A stretch of DNA of 64,000 bases from Whitmania pigra (Eukaryota > Annelida > Clitellata > Hirudinida > Haemopidae). How positions within the stretch are numbered: the stretch's first letter is position 1; every line of letters begins with the position of its first letter. Positions 38,387 through 55,015 of the stretch are shown piece by piece. The translations under genes and the position numbers were made by a program. The stretch lies in the NCBI GenBank assembly GCA_021613335.1, contig JAJTWR010000365.1, positions 2,557,501 to 2,621,500 of the forward strand. The letters are read 5' to 3'. The notes beneath the pieces are model-generated. The model did not search any database, was not told where the DNA came from, and worked only from the letters and a program-made list of their open reading frames with translations.

Positions 38387-41225
38387 TCAGACGGAGGTGC
38401 TTCCGTGCATGATGTTTTTCCAGGAAAATGTGTCGAACATGTCACTTCCACTGTCACTGTTGAAATAATTTATTAATCTTTGAACTTGTCGAGCAGTTAC
38501 ATCCGTTAGTTCACTAACCGTAAATTTCTGCAGAGAAGGACAACAAGCAAAACCAGTAATAGTAAACTGAGTAATCCAAATGTTGTGCCGAGAGCTAAAA
38601 GTGAAAATGTATGTAAAAACAGGATTTAGTGAAGTTTTAAGAAATTGTTAAAACCTCCGAGAATCAAAGCAGTTCTCTTCTTATTTTCTTCGTTTGTACT
38701 TGGTGAGCTCGTTAAAGGATCATTGGTCCTTTTAGGCGATTTTGAAGTTGTTGGATTTGTTACGTTCAAAGAAATTGTAGGCTCACTAAAAGCAGGATAT
38801 TGGCGAGAAATATTTTCGGCAAAATTGGAAAGCGTAGCAACATATGTCAATGAAGTAGTATATAATGCCGGTGACGATGTCACTGCATATGGCGATGATG
38901 GTGATAATGACGTGATATTTGGTGTAACGACAAAAGACGAGCTTGAGTAGGGTGAAGAAAGAACATCCGTTGGTTTTGGAAACGTCGAAGTAGGGGAAGC
39001 TGAAGGTGATAAAGTCACATTCTGAAAGTGACCAACAGATGTCGCTGAAGCCATATCAATTGTTGGCGATGATGATGGTGATGATGATAATGATATGTTA
39101 TTTGGTATAACGGCAGAGGAAGAGGAGGGTGAAGAAACATCATCATTTGGAAATGGAAATGTCGAAGTAGGTAAACCTAAAAATGACGAAGTCGCATCGA
39201 CTGTTGGCGATGATGATGATGATGGTGATAATGAATTTGATGTGGCTGTACTTAAGGTAAAGGAAGGTAAAGAAAGATTATTTGCTGATGAAACGGTTGA
39301 AGATGGTTGGGTGGGAATTGGGAAAGTTGTTATTGATGTAACTTCTGGATTAAGACTATAAGCAGGCAATGAGATAGACAAAGGCAACAAAACAGTTGAA
39401 GTGGAAAGATTAGTTGCCGTATCCATTTGGAGTTCTAAAACATAAAATAATATTATCAAATCAAGTTCACCCTAAACGTTCTAATGCAAGCAACTTATTA
39501 CTTGAACAGGTGAATAATATTGATACTGAATTTGGAGCTTTTTCATCAGTTAAACAAACGCTTTTTGAAGTGATAAATACACTCAATTCTGCTCTCAAAA
39601 TGCAGGATCTGTTAAGAATGCAATTCCTAATGAATTCACTATAGGATTTATCAAAGTAATCCAAGTTGAACGTAGCCAATTGGCTATTGTCGAGTGGATA
39701 AATATTTTGTTGGAGAACATCTTTGCAACAGAAAGGATTGTCTCTGTATATCAATGACGTAATGGTCACGTTAGAACCTTCGGGGCACCATTGAGAAACT
39801 TGTGGGAACGTTTCTCCTATGCATCGAGCATAGAATTTATTCCTGGGATTTCCTGACAATTTCAATTATATTTTATTCATTCCAGACATGCATTATTTCA
39901 GATAAAAATTCAATAAAAGAACATAACCAAGATGCTTACCTAAGCATTCCTTTTTATCGAATAAATAAATTGTCGATGAAGGATTTTCGATGAGATTGTG
40001 GGGATCGGCAAAATCAAAACTTGAGAAAACTTTACAAAAAGGCCAGGAAGAATTATCGAACGCTATACCGTTGCAGGAGTCAGTAAATCTGCAATAAGAG
40101 AAACACGAAGAAAAGTTTGAGAGACCAATTCCTGCGTAACTGGAACTGCTCGATTTATTTGCCGATGTATACCACGATGACGGACATTCTGCAATAAAAA
40201 TTACAGTTCCAAACAGATCCATATGAGCATGAGTTCAATTACAATCCTTAGTTATTGTTAATTAAAATTAATAAAGTTATTGGGAAACAGTACAAATTCA
40301 TTTAGCCTTACGAATAACAACATTACAGTAGTATATAATGATACATAATATATTGTAATTGCAACGTTAATTATCTTTGGTCTCAAAAAATAATTACGAA
40401 CCTTTTTTGGAAACGTTAAATGATAAACAATTTTCTAGTGAATATTGGCTTACTGCAGGATCATCGTCATATACACTGAAAGTATTTATTTGTAATTGAT
40501 TGTTAATTAAATTTAAAAGAAGTTATTATGCATTCAAGTCTCAAGCTTTAAACATGGCATTCAAAAAATTCATAAAACATTTACCATATTGAAATCTATT
40601 CAATAAAATGCTCTAAATCTCATTATTAAATTAAATGACATAACTAGTGTAATATGTGCTTGTGCACAAATAATAGGTAGTAAATGATTGTATTTTTATT
40701 ATATCATGAATTTGTTTTTTCTAAATAATCTTCAATATTTCGCAATCTTGCCTATCTGACGAATTGTAGGCTGGGTCAAAATGCATCCAGCATGAGTTTT
40801 CAAGATGATTGAAATCAACTGCGAGACAGCCCACTGTTGACTGACAGTGAATCAAACATTTAGTCAGAGAGTTCACATTCGCGGAGTCTTCGACTTCAGT
40901 GGCTCCGATGGAATGAACACCCTCTTTTCTCCTCCACGTTGGCAGACAGACTTGGTCTGAATCTACCTTCCAAGAGGCATTGAATATAATCTTCATATCA
41001 TAAATTAATTTTTAATGTTAATTATAAATTGGAATAACTCAATTGCTATGAGAGCTTATGTTAATATATCTATATTAGAGCATTTAAGTTATTTTAAAGT
41101 GCAATTAGCAATTTATAATATTAACCCTTTCAACAATTGTCTTACACTATTAACAACTCACCGCTGCCCTGGATAGTCAAAGCAAAAACAGCCTGAATGA
41201 CGATGACAGAAATAAACTTAAACAT
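38387..41225 (-). CDS. Putative cell-surface receptor: signal peptide, two PAN/apple-like domains, SUEL-like lectin domain, mucin stalk, TM
   Basis: Eight exons: 41162-41225, 40752-40956, 40402-40475, 39940-40188, 39502-39852, 38655-39434, 38519-38594, 38387-38456. They total 1869 bases, 622 residues, every junction in phase. Layout: a cleavable signal (FKFISVIVIQAVFAL); PAN-like domain 1 (exons 2-3: C..C..GCLAVDF...C); PAN-like domain 2 (exon 4: SCFSYCRF..SCNGIAF...FCKVF); a SUEL/rhamnose-binding-lectin-like domain of about 115 residues (exon 5: CPEGSNVTITSLIYR ... FTCSS); about 240 residues of Ser/Thr/Pro-rich mucin-like stalk with many N-x-S/T sites; a Leu/Val TM helix (exon 7); and a 25-residue tail. 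The exon 2 donor is GC (GCAAGA). Domain calls rest on cysteine spacing and are moderate. No close family is recognised; the role is probably carbohydrate or matrix binding at the cell surface. Confidence 0.8.
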
Positions 41226-41616
41226 TTTCCTGGAATTAATGCTCAAGACTCGACGAAATGATTGAGCTTAATTTTCTTTGAAGAAATTAACTGGTTGTTT
41301 TCCGTCTCGCTTGAAATATTCGATATAACTTTACTTGGCGTGTGAGGCGTTGAAAAGGCTTTCAGACAGATACCACAATATTTGTAGTAGCACATTAGTA
41401 CCATTGAAGCTATTATTGATATCTCCTGTAAATAGGTCTTGTCTATAAAAAGAACAAAATCATGACTTAAATTTGAATACAGTCAAAATATCGTTTAATT
41501 TAGAAGTTGTTGGGTGGCTGTGTTGCATCGATTACTAAGTTTGACCGTTCAGTCTTGATAAAAATTGTGTCTTCATAAATCGAATTCTTTCAATAAATAA
41601 AAGAACACTTTAAACC
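41226..41616. other. Promoter/5' region of the mucin-like receptor gene
   Basis: About 390 bases between the receptor start codon and the stop codon of the upstream protease gene on the same strand. No TATA-like box or other motif stands out. Confidence 0.35.
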
Positions 41617-45672
<4,056 letters not shown>

Positions 45673-46084
45673 CTAAGAAAAGTTATTAATAAATTAAAAT
45701 TTATTAATGTTAACTCCATTAAAATGTTGAATATTTATTAAGATGATATATATTGTACGTAATAAGTGTTCTCATTACATCATCGAGTGTTAAATGCATT
45801 TTCGGAATGCCTTCCACATTAAAATAAGCGCTTATTGATATATTTTTTCTAAGGGCATGGAAAGTAGTTGATCCGTGATACCGTCAAGAATTCATGAATA
45901 AAATGTAGTAACGATACTTAATATCTTCACGCAAAGAGCTAAAAAAAATTCAGAATGAAATTACGTACGTGGAGTTTTATATACATATTTAGGTCTAAAA
46001 ATGAAATTGTTAAAATTTCAACTAGGCAGCTGTTAAATATGAAATGAATGCCTTTCAATGTTAATAAATAAATATTAATTAGTA

Positions 46085-46204
46085 TCAATTTAATCGGTAC
46101 CGACGATTTAAGCGAGTGGCTACCCTCCAAATGACGAAGCCAACTGGAAAAACGAGCAGAAGAAGGATAAGAGCTTTGTTTTCGTCATCTTCACTGGAGT
46201 CCAT
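46085..46204 (-). CDS. Small ORF with a TM helix; possible first exon of the LDLa/SRCR protease
   Basis: 39 codons. An acidic start (MDSSEDDEN) is followed by about 17 hydrophobic residues (ALILLLLVFPVGFVIW) and a basic end (RLNRRYR). It lies about 400 bases upstream of the first recognised protease exon on the same strand. A GTAGCC donor after the hydrophobic stretch (phase 0) would make it a signal-anchor exon of a type II transmembrane protease, but the next known exon needs phase 1, so an intermediate exon would be required. Alternatively it is a stand-alone micropeptide or chance. Confidence 0.3.
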   Translation of the reverse strand: MDSSEDDENKALILLLLVFPVGFVIWRVATRLNRRYRLN

Positions 46205-47382
46205 AATGTATTTGCTGGTGTTTAAGGAAATATTGTTTTACAAATCAAAAATCTCATTTTTAAAGTTTTGCTTTCAGATCGTGTTGTTTCTTGTTTTTGT
46301 TAAGAGTGTAGACTGACGCAAGCATTGAACTATTTGACAAAGCTACTAGTAATTTTTATAAGTAACTTTGATAAATATTATGAGAATTATATTCTTAACC
46401 GTTTATTATATTTTTAATTATTAAAGACTTATCTCGACCATTCAATTACTTTACTCGTTTAATGATTCATGCAATAGCAAGCTTATAGCCTCTGCTGGTT
46501 ATCAATGAGCATGAAGCCATTTATCATTACTTTAATTGCTATTTCATCTTTTTATACAAAAAAAGTAGTGACTATGGTTGCACAAGTTGAAAGGGGAAAT
46601 ATGTGCGTAGGTGTCTCATCATAATCCTTATTTTCAACCTTTATATATTATTTATAAACGTTCAGAAAAGTACGAAGTGGGGCTAGTTATTTTCAGATTA
46701 GTTTATAGGCATTACATAATTTAATAAAAACAATTTATTAAAGTACCCTGCAATCTCCATTTAAAATTTCATTTAATAATAAAACAAACTTTTTGTACGC
46801 GTTTACGCATTTTCTTTACACAAGTGTTTTACATTATTTAATCGTAAAAACCTAAAGCCAATAAAATAATTGTTTAAAGATAATAATATAATTTCTATGG
46901 GGTTTTGCCTGTTTCAGACTTTTAGTTCTGGGATTCCGAGTTTGAGTTTTTCAGGTCGGCGTTTTTCCATTGAGCTTGAGGATAGATTCGGCTTGTTATT
47001 GAAAGTTAAGGTTTAATTTTAAAATAGGACTTTGTCAATTTTTGTTCATTAACGTACCTCGCGTCTGGTAGAAGCGAATTTCACGTGTTTTCTGCAATTT
47101 GTTCTGCCTGTAATTTGCGCTTTCATGAACTCCAGGTATTCTACAAATGGGTTCAGTGGCTCAACCATCGGGGAAAATAAACGTGAAAGAAAGGTTGTTG
47201 CTTACCAATAAAACACGGTTTTGATATTATAAACTTCTTGAGCTAATGTTTTATTTAAGCACATTTTATTGAGCATGTGCATTTATTTATACTTAAAGAC
47301 GGAATTGATAAAGAAGGTAAATAGGAGACTCAACATAGCTGTATTTTTTTTGTCATTAATGTAAATTAATGTGCCATTCTCA
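46205..47382. other. Divergent intergenic region
   Basis: Lies between the protease (-) and IMP (+). The stretch 46900-47180 is less AT-rich and contains a TAACGTACCTCGCG-like segment that could be a promoter or a - strand splice donor (GAGGTACGTT), but nothing is firm. Confidence 0.35.
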
Positions 47383-50145
47383 ATGGAAATGTACAATGTT
47401 GCACCCAGGACACTTAGAATAAAAGGCTTGCCCGATGACTTTGTAAGTGAGGAACTAAGTGACATAGTTTCCCATTATGGAATTGTTGAGAAGTGCTTTC
47501 TTAGTGAGTAAGATTGCATTCACATTTAGCTCATTGTCAGAATGTTATTACAATTTTTTATTGTCATTTAGACGATGACAAGACAGCAGTTGTTACATTT
47601 TCTTCTCAACAATCTGCAAAAGAGTTGGTAGTCTAAGAATTCATTTTGAGATAAATGTTTGCTGCCATCACCTAAATTTAAGATGAATAAAATGAACTTG
47701 CAGAGCTCTTGCAAAGTTAAACTCACTTGAAATTCGCAATTCAAAGCTTCAGGTGAATCTTACATTGGATGGAATTTATTAAAATCCGACCATTTGGCAC
47801 AACTTTTTTTTGACATATTGTTTTGCTTATTGTCATTGAAATGAATTATTAGAAGTTTTATGATCACAGTTAATTGAGTGACATCCTTTGTTTGATTCTA
47901 TTTACAATTCTGAGCAATAGCAGGCAGACAAAGTTGTTGCTCAAGGGCTTTGCATCTGCTAGAAGAGTTTTAGATAAATAGAAAATGCAAATGTGATATA
48001 AGAAATAAAACTTATTGATCAGTTCATAAGGTTGTTGGCCCAATGGCTAAGGACATTGAATCTAAAGTTATTATCTGCATTTCACAAAGGCATTGATGCT
48101 TATTCTTTACATTGATCTCCAGGCTGAGATAGCATTCAGTATGAAGGCAAACGGACCTTCAAGCAAGTTTTCTGCTCTACAGAACAATCGCAACAAAACA
48201 AATTGTCCCGTGAAGTAAGCTTTATTCTCTAGCCACTCATTGTGAGGCTTTATTGGCAATGTTTGTTTCTAGAATACTAGTTGCCAGTGAGTTAGTCGGA
48301 GCAATTATTGGCAAGAAGGGTGCAACCATTAAGAACATAACGACCCAACATAAGGCCAGGTATCTCAGATTTTAATTACATCGGATGTGCGGTTAATTAC
48401 GATGGATTAAATGATCATCGTTCTTAGGGTGGACGTGCATGGAAAGGAAAATTCAGGATTGGCAGAAAAGGTTGTGGACTTGTGTCACATTTTGACAACG
48501 TGTTAATCGGAATAAAATCTTAAAATTCAGATTATTTCCATCTATGGCCAACCTGACAACTGCTCCAACGCTCTGAGGGAGATTCTGAAGGTTGTGGAGA
48601 GCGAATCGGTTGATCACGAGCGTGGGTAAGCATGCATTTGTTGTATCATATTTATTCATTCATTGCGACTTATTCGTCATTTGTATTGTATTTGTTCGTT
48701 GTTTGTCTTTATTTACTCGTTCGCATGGTTGGAATGTGACTTGTTGTGCAGGACTTTGTTGCTCAAGATGTTGGTCGAGGACAGATATTGTGGACGAATC
48801 ATAGGGAAGGAGGGAAAGATCATCAAAAAGTTGAAGGAGGAGACGGATACTAAAATAAGCGTCTCCAAGTGAGTGGAAATAAATCTTACAAAGTTGTTCT
48901 GCTATTGCAACATCTCCTGCTCTTTGCAGCATGCAAGACATGATGTCCATTTATCCTGACCGAGTTATTGCCATCAGGGGTGCCATAGACAACATTATCA
49001 GGGCTCAGTCTTCGATTTCCCAGAAGTTGAACGAGTTCATGGAACGCGACGTTGCCTCCAATGCTCTTCTTTGCAACGTTCGTTTCTCGACGTAAAAATA
49101 TGAAATTTTGAATCGTTATTCTAATGCCTTGGTATCGACGTCAGATGGCAGTGCCTGGAGGAATCGTCCCCAACTCCCTTCGTCGCCCTCTCGGTTCTGA
49201 TTTCGTGAGTTCATCTCGAGTCTGAACACATGCCTTGAAGTTTGGTTGAGATCATTTGGTTGAAATTCTGTTCGTTCCAGGTAAATAACCTCCAGGGAGA
49301 CCAACGTTCGGTGCAGTCGGAAATGTGTCAAATCATCGTTCCCAACTCCATCGTCGGGTCCATCATAGGCACGGGAGGATCCATCATCAAGCAGATCATG
49401 CAAGACTCGAATGCCCACGTCGTGGTACGATTAACATGTTGTTTCTGTAGCTCTTCGTCGCTTTAATCTCGGGACGATCGAATCTTAAAACAACTCGTAA
49501 AACAAATCCACGACCTGTTTTGGCCTTTCTAACAGGTGGAGCCAAAAAACGAAAAAGATGAGAACATGGAGAGGATTGTCACCATCAAAGGAACAGCCGA
49601 CGCTTGCTGGAAGGTAATATTATTATTATCTTCGAATGTCCTTTGAAAAAAGATGTTAAAGCAAATTTGTTTGTTTACACCAGGCCAGCTATTTCATCTT
49701 TGAGAAGGTCAAGGGAGAGGGCATGGTGGGAAGCGACGACCGACTCAAGACGGGGTTGATGGTCCCGGCGGCTCTGATCGGACGAGTGATCGGAAAGAAC
49801 GGCAAGAACGTGCGCGAGGTTCAGAGGATGACGGGGGCTACGATCAAGCTGTGCGACAACCAGAAGGATCAGTCGGATGAAGTGCTCGTAGAGGTTTTTG
49901 GCAACTTCATGGCCACTCAGGTTGGTGGCAGTCGACGTTGATTTGTTATTGTGCTTATTATATTATTTTTTATTTAGTTATTTCTTTAACAACATTATTG
50001 CCTGATAATTATTGATGGTCATGGTTAGTTACTAATTAATTGATTACTTCGGTCACAGGGAGCCCATAACCGCATCAGGGCTCTCATCAGTCAGCCGGTG
50101 CAGGGTCCACCAAGAACTCAGAGAGGCGACCGCAACCACGTCTGA
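47383..50145 (+). CDS. Imp: IGF2 mRNA-binding protein (IMP/IGF2BP): one RRM and four KH domains
   Basis: Cytoplasmic RNA-binding protein that packages mRNAs for localisation and translational control. Exons: 47383-47503, 47572-47623, 47704-47752, 48123-48214, 48273-48359, 48428-48470, 48531-48625, 48752-48868, 48930-49077, 49145-49204, 49281-49424, 49536-49613, 49684-49920, 50059-50145. They total 1410 bases, 469 residues. The N-terminal RRM (RTLRIKGLP...YGIVEKC...TAVVTF) matches RRM2 of vertebrate IGF2BPs. Then come KH1 (IGKKG), KH2 (IGKEG), KH3 (IGTGG) and KH4 (IGKNG), each with an intact GxxG loop. RRM1 is absent from the model. The start ATG is the first in-frame one and is tentative: an upstream exon could exist. 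The C-terminus is a short Gln/Arg tail. Confidence 0.93.
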
Positions 50146-51310
50146 TTTCTCTGCGCTCGTGTTGTGCATAATTTTGTAGAGTTTATTTATTGACATAGTT
50201 TCGTACCAATAGCATACCTTTTTAAGCCTGTGCAGCATTAGGAGGTTGTGCACGTTCGTTATTGTTATTATGTTTATTTTGTTTATCACCACTTTTGTTA
50301 TTAAACATTGTTTTTTGATGAGCGATGAATTGGAAGGTGATTGCAAATTTGTTTCGAGTAAAAGAGATTTGTCTCCGATCTACGTTCATTGCCGTTTAAG
50401 TTCGCATTTAGATTTATTTTCGAGTAGAATGAGATTATCTGATAATGTCTTGTTTTCTAAGTTAAGGAGTGCTGCTTGTCGCAATTTCATTTGCGAGTGA
50501 CTGACTACGAGCGGCGTTTGCTTTATTTATCATTTGTTGATTTCCTCAAAAAAATGGCTGAGATGAATTTTGGTGATTGCAGACGTTAATGCTATGACGT
50601 CTTTCTCATCTGGGCCACTTGGGTCGAATGTGTAAAAGCTTGAGGGACACTTAGGATGTGCTTTTGAAGTTGGGTGTAAGGCCAACTTCACATCGTCGTC
50701 ATAAAACTTTGAGTGGGCTTGTTTGGTGGAAATCAGAGAATGATCGTACCGGGTGGGTGCGTGTCAAACGTGCCTCGATCAGTGGGCATTTTAAGTTAGT
50801 TGAGCCTTGGTCGCTGATTGTTGTCAACCGAGTAGGGGGGAAGTGGTTCCGTTTGGTTGTTCGTGCTTTTTTATTATTATTTCTTTTACAGATTCCCTAC
50901 GTCATAAAAAATGACTGAGTGTATGAAATTTTAAAGTCACGAACTATCATTTATGACGGCTCATAAAAGTATCGGGCTGTTCTATCGTACTCTTACGTTC
51001 ATTACAACTCTTTATTTCTGGACGAAGTTAACTGAGGAAAAGTGAACAATTCATTTTGTCAGCGTGTGGCGGTTTAAACTTGCAACATTAATGGAGAGCA
51101 TTGTTTTATTCGTCAATATCGTATTATGTGCTGTAGCGGAGTTGATGAGCTGAGAAGATCGATGTCTAATTTAATAGCTGGCTATGATTTATTGCAGCCG
51201 ATGACGCATCCAAAGTGTTGAACTTGTTTAATAATTAATTAATTACCGATAACATTACAAATAAAGCCGTATGCAATCCACCTGATATCGAAATCGCTGG
51301 CCTGCAGCTA
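50146..51310. other. IMP 3' UTR and intergenic sequence
   Basis: Probably a long 3' UTR for at least the first few hundred bases (TTATTAAA near 50298). Short open frames on both strands are not coding-like. Confidence 0.4.
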
Positions 51311-51820
51311 CTGGTTTATAAGGAGCGACTCGTTTTGATCAGCGGGATTTGCCGTTTGTGTGTTGGATAAGTTTCACTTGTGAGGTAATGCATTCATTAT
51401 TGACTCTAATTCTTGTTTTTTTTATTCAATAACTCTTAAACTATTAAAATATGCAATGATAACTTATGAAGGACAAGTACGTAATTTATAATAAATTTTT
51501 GACTCGACGGTTGTAATTGGTTCAGTGTCATTTAATGGGAATTAATATTTGTATTTAATGATGTTGCACTCGACATCAACAATTCATCCAATGAGTGTCA
51601 CCAATGCGTCACATTCGATGATAAGAGAAGCAAAGAAATCATCAACAGAAACGACTGTTGGTCGACGAACAGGTGGCATTGTCTTGAGTGCAAATAAGGC
51701 AGAAGAAAACATTCAGTGCTTTCCCTCTGTCAATATTGTCGATAATGGTAGCGAAGTAAAGGCAAGTCGCTGTCGAATTCGGGGCAATGAAACAATTTGC
51801 AAGAAATTTGTGCTTTTTTA
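51311..51820 (+). other. Candidate + strand promoter with Cys-rich exon (Ly6/quiver-like?), uncertain
   Basis: TTTATAAGG at about 51314-51322, then GTGAG|GTAATG (donor, about 51384) and TGGTTCAG| (acceptor, about 51524) could define a short leader exon. The following exon encodes NECHQCVTFDDKRSKE, close to the first two cysteines of Ly6/quiver (QVR) proteins. About 100 bases later, in another frame, comes CFPSV.....GSEVKASRC. A clean coding model cannot be built because of stops between the two parts. It is either a decayed gene or one with an unseen tiny intron. Confidence 0.25.
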
Positions 51821-54800
51821 AGCATTATGATGGATTGTGGAATTGCAAACTTGTGCTGCATATTTAAAAAAAAACCATTCCTTTGACAAATTTTTTGTCG
51901 ATTAATTATCACCAAACTATTGTGATAATAGAACAAAACTCAATTGACCACTTGAGCGTTTATATGGAAATTAGGATGAAATGGCAAACATGGATTCAAT
52001 AAAGTGTCTAATGATAAATATCATCATTATTATTATGCTTTGAGCAATCATAAGCATTCATTAATAGAAAAGGATTTAAAAGTTCAACAAAGTCCAGAAT
52101 TCCACAAAATTAACTTTCCATGAAATGGAATATTATTAATATTTTTCAAATGATTTGTGCTATGAAATGCATCTCAAAATCGTTTTATTGGAAATAGAAA
52201 TCAATTTGTACAAATCATTTACCTTTCATCATCATATACGTTTTATCTTCTGATGTATTTTAACTCTAATGATTACATACATTTAATTAAAATGTTAAAT
52301 TGGTATACCAAATGTCATCAATGTACTATTAACAAAGCGTTGCTTCATACTTTCAAATGCATCTAATAATACGATATTTTCGTGCATTGCAAGCATTCCT
52401 GCTAATAATTTTTTGCCATAAAGCCAAGTATTAGTTTAAACAGTGTGTTCTTAATCGTGAATATTTCTCTGTACATATCCAATATAGAATTAAATGCAAT
52501 CATATTACACTGCATAACCTTTTGGATTATATAACAATCACGGTAATTCTTTCAATGAATACAATTTTATCCTGCAGTTTGGAAATACGTTCATATCCGT
52601 GATGTCAGCTAAGCCAACTATGTATGCCAACTATGCTTCTGTCTTTTTAATTTCGTTTTATAATTTTTACGATCAAATTAAGCTGGTCCTTCTTGAAAAC
52701 GATGTAATCAGTGCCACGCGAATGCTAATGATTGATTACGTTGTTAAATTCGTTCTTAATAAGATGGTGATGATAACAATACCAACGGTTTATAGTATTA
52801 TATAAACTTTACACTGAATCATTTTAGTGGTAATTTTAAATTATGCTGAGTCAGTTTGTCCGACGAATCTGCACTTGAAGTACCTCATTTGTTTCGATTA
52901 CAAATTGCATAGAAGCAGATGGGAAACACTCGTGGATTTGCATTTAAAACCGTGGATTTTTTTTCCAATTTTGAAACACGACTGAACAAAAGCATGCGTG
53001 TGCCTAGAAATGCACTCAAATGACCCCATTGAACTTCTGCCCACTGCATCCATTAGTCATCCCTTAGAGGCATTTCAGTGCGAATTCATTCATGGTTCGA
53101 AGCATTTTTAATAATTTCTAGATTTTATTTTATATATTAAAATTAAATTTTTATAATGCATATCCAAAACATTTAAGTTTAATAATTAAACATAAAACAG
53201 ATCAAGTTATTTGTAAGATACCTATTTTTTAAGTTTTAGATACATTTATATTTAAATGATTAGAAGTATTGAGGAATGTTACTATGAAATCCGTCTGTGG
53301 ACTTCGATTTGTTTTTCGTTTTAGAAGGTATTAGATACAGATTGGGTTCTGCATCTTAATTAAGTCTATCAAGCTACAATATGTATGGTCTTCAACTTTT
53401 TGAAACGCTTTTGAATACATAGTTTTACTGTATCAGCCTGTAGTACTCTGCAACTGAAAGTCTGAATAAAATTGTCCATTTAATTGAGTAAACCAAATTT
53501 GACCAAAGTTCCTCATGGCAACACTTAGTTCTTTCGCTCTCGATGCTTATAAGTCAGGTTAATTGTTTTGTAATGTAAAACTATAAGGTTTGGTTATTAG
53601 TAAATTTCTAAACTGTAAATTGTAAATCGTTTGATTAATACTATAATATGTCGTCGGATGTGTTCAAGTCGAGAGTGAAGGCATGAATCACGTTCCACTA
53701 AACATCTGCACGGGACTTTCAATGGTTCAACGATTTTCACAATGAGTGTTACAAATGGCCAGCGATGCCCTAAATAATTATTGTAAAATGACTTTGCATT
53801 ATAACACTGAATCACCTTTTATGTATCTAATTACTTTTTTTTATAAAACCTAATAATTGCAAGTCGGTTGCGGTTCAATAAATAAGTACACACTTTATTG
53901 CTTATTGACTTGATGGTGTTCAGGCAATCGTCATATAAGAACCTTCGTATTCATCACATTTCATCAACGCCTATAAAGAGTGGAAATGTCCATAAAATCG
54001 ATCAAAAGATTTGCACCGCTATTTGGGACTTTTGGAAATGAATTTTCAATAAAATTTTCAGCTATCTACAGAATTAAGTTGAATTATAGCAGGCTATAAA
54101 TAATGAATTAAGAATATAAACGTGATTCCATGTGCACATTATTTGAGATATTATTTGAGATAAAGTAGAAGCAGCTTTTCTTGCCCGCCTTTTCATCCCC
54201 ATAACAGTTGTTTGACAAGTTATCGTGGAATGATTGGCTAACATTTATTATAAAACACGTATTCATTGACCTCTTCACAATGGTCTGAGTAATCGCTTTT
54301 TATAATATCTGTCATTAATCTAACTAGGGATTTAAGCGTAAGATGTAATTTATGGAGAATCAAGATTTTCATTTATTTTTACAAAAGTCATTGAATTAGT
54401 AATAGAAATTTCGTATTCGCCATCAAGCTTTACGTGCTATGTTACGAGAACGAAAATCAATGAATATTTACTCGATATAATGCTTACTATATTTATTGAC
54501 AGAACTTCGAATGAATGGATGAAACAAACTCGCATTTAAAAATGTTAAACACGAGTTTGCTATTTTTCCAACACTAGTGGCTTACTCGATGACAGACTAT
54601 GATAAAGAACTCAAAAACGTTGTTATCTTACGAGCAAATAGTGATTTAACCAAATTGAGTTGTTTTCATGATGTTGGTTAAGAATGGACGCGTGTGACCG
54701 ACATTACTTTCGCATTAATTTCAATTTCATGTTTTTTTATTGAACGTCAATAAATAAGCTGTTTATCAATAAACAACAAGCGTAACTTATAATTACTTAT

Positions 54801-54943
54801 TATAATTAACTTATAATTATGGCTCAGGTAGACTAAATCCAAATTTGAAAAAAACATTCAACCTCATCAAAATTAAAATTTTCTTCTGCAAAATAAATAA
54901 TGTTTTATTAACGTCCGTTGCATAGCTAGATGATTAGGACGGT
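51821..54943. other. Gene-poor AT-rich stretch
   Basis: No supported exon, RNA gene or transposon. A C-terminal Ly6-type exon for the locus at 51.5 kb was looked for around 52580-52860 but only stop-interrupted matches were seen. Confidence 0.4.
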
Positions 54944-54975
54944 TCTCCCGCAGCGGGGTTCGAATCCGCGCTGCC
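54912..54975 (+). repeat. Second tRNA-like unit on the opposite strand, related to 59047-59070
   Basis: GTCCGTTGCATAGCTAGATGATTAGGAC (28 bases at 54913-54940: a D-arm-like unit) followed by GGGGTTCGAATCC (B-box). A degenerate copy of the first unit occurs at 59047-59075, GTCCGTTGCATAACTAAGATG, suggesting a dispersed tRNA-derived (SINE-like) family. Function unknown. Confidence 0.4.
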
Positions 54976-55015
54976 ATCGTGAGAGGCGCAGCCTTAACCA
55001 TTAGGCCGCGCGGGC
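54944..55015 (-). tRNA. tRNA-like sequence (Glu/Arg-like), probably a pseudo-tRNA or SINE head
   Basis: Read on the - strand: a 7-base acceptor stem with one mismatch and one wobble pair (GCCCGCG against TGCGGGA), an A-box D-arm GGCCTAATGGTTAAGGC, and a T-arm GCGGATTCGAACCCCGC with one mismatch. The anticodon arm is poor (only the outer pairs form); the loop contains CTC as in tRNA-Glu, while the D-arm is most like tRNA-Arg. The poor anticodon stem argues against a working tRNA. Confidence 0.45.

Noticed and set aside
38645..39361. + strand Asp/Glu/Val-rich open frames
   Set aside because: Antisense shadow of the Ser/Thr-rich mucin exon of the receptor gene.
48020..48060. GGCCCAATGGCTAAGGACA, tRNA D-arm-like
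   Set aside because: No T-arm/B-box follows and no acceptor stem forms; it lies in an IMP intron.
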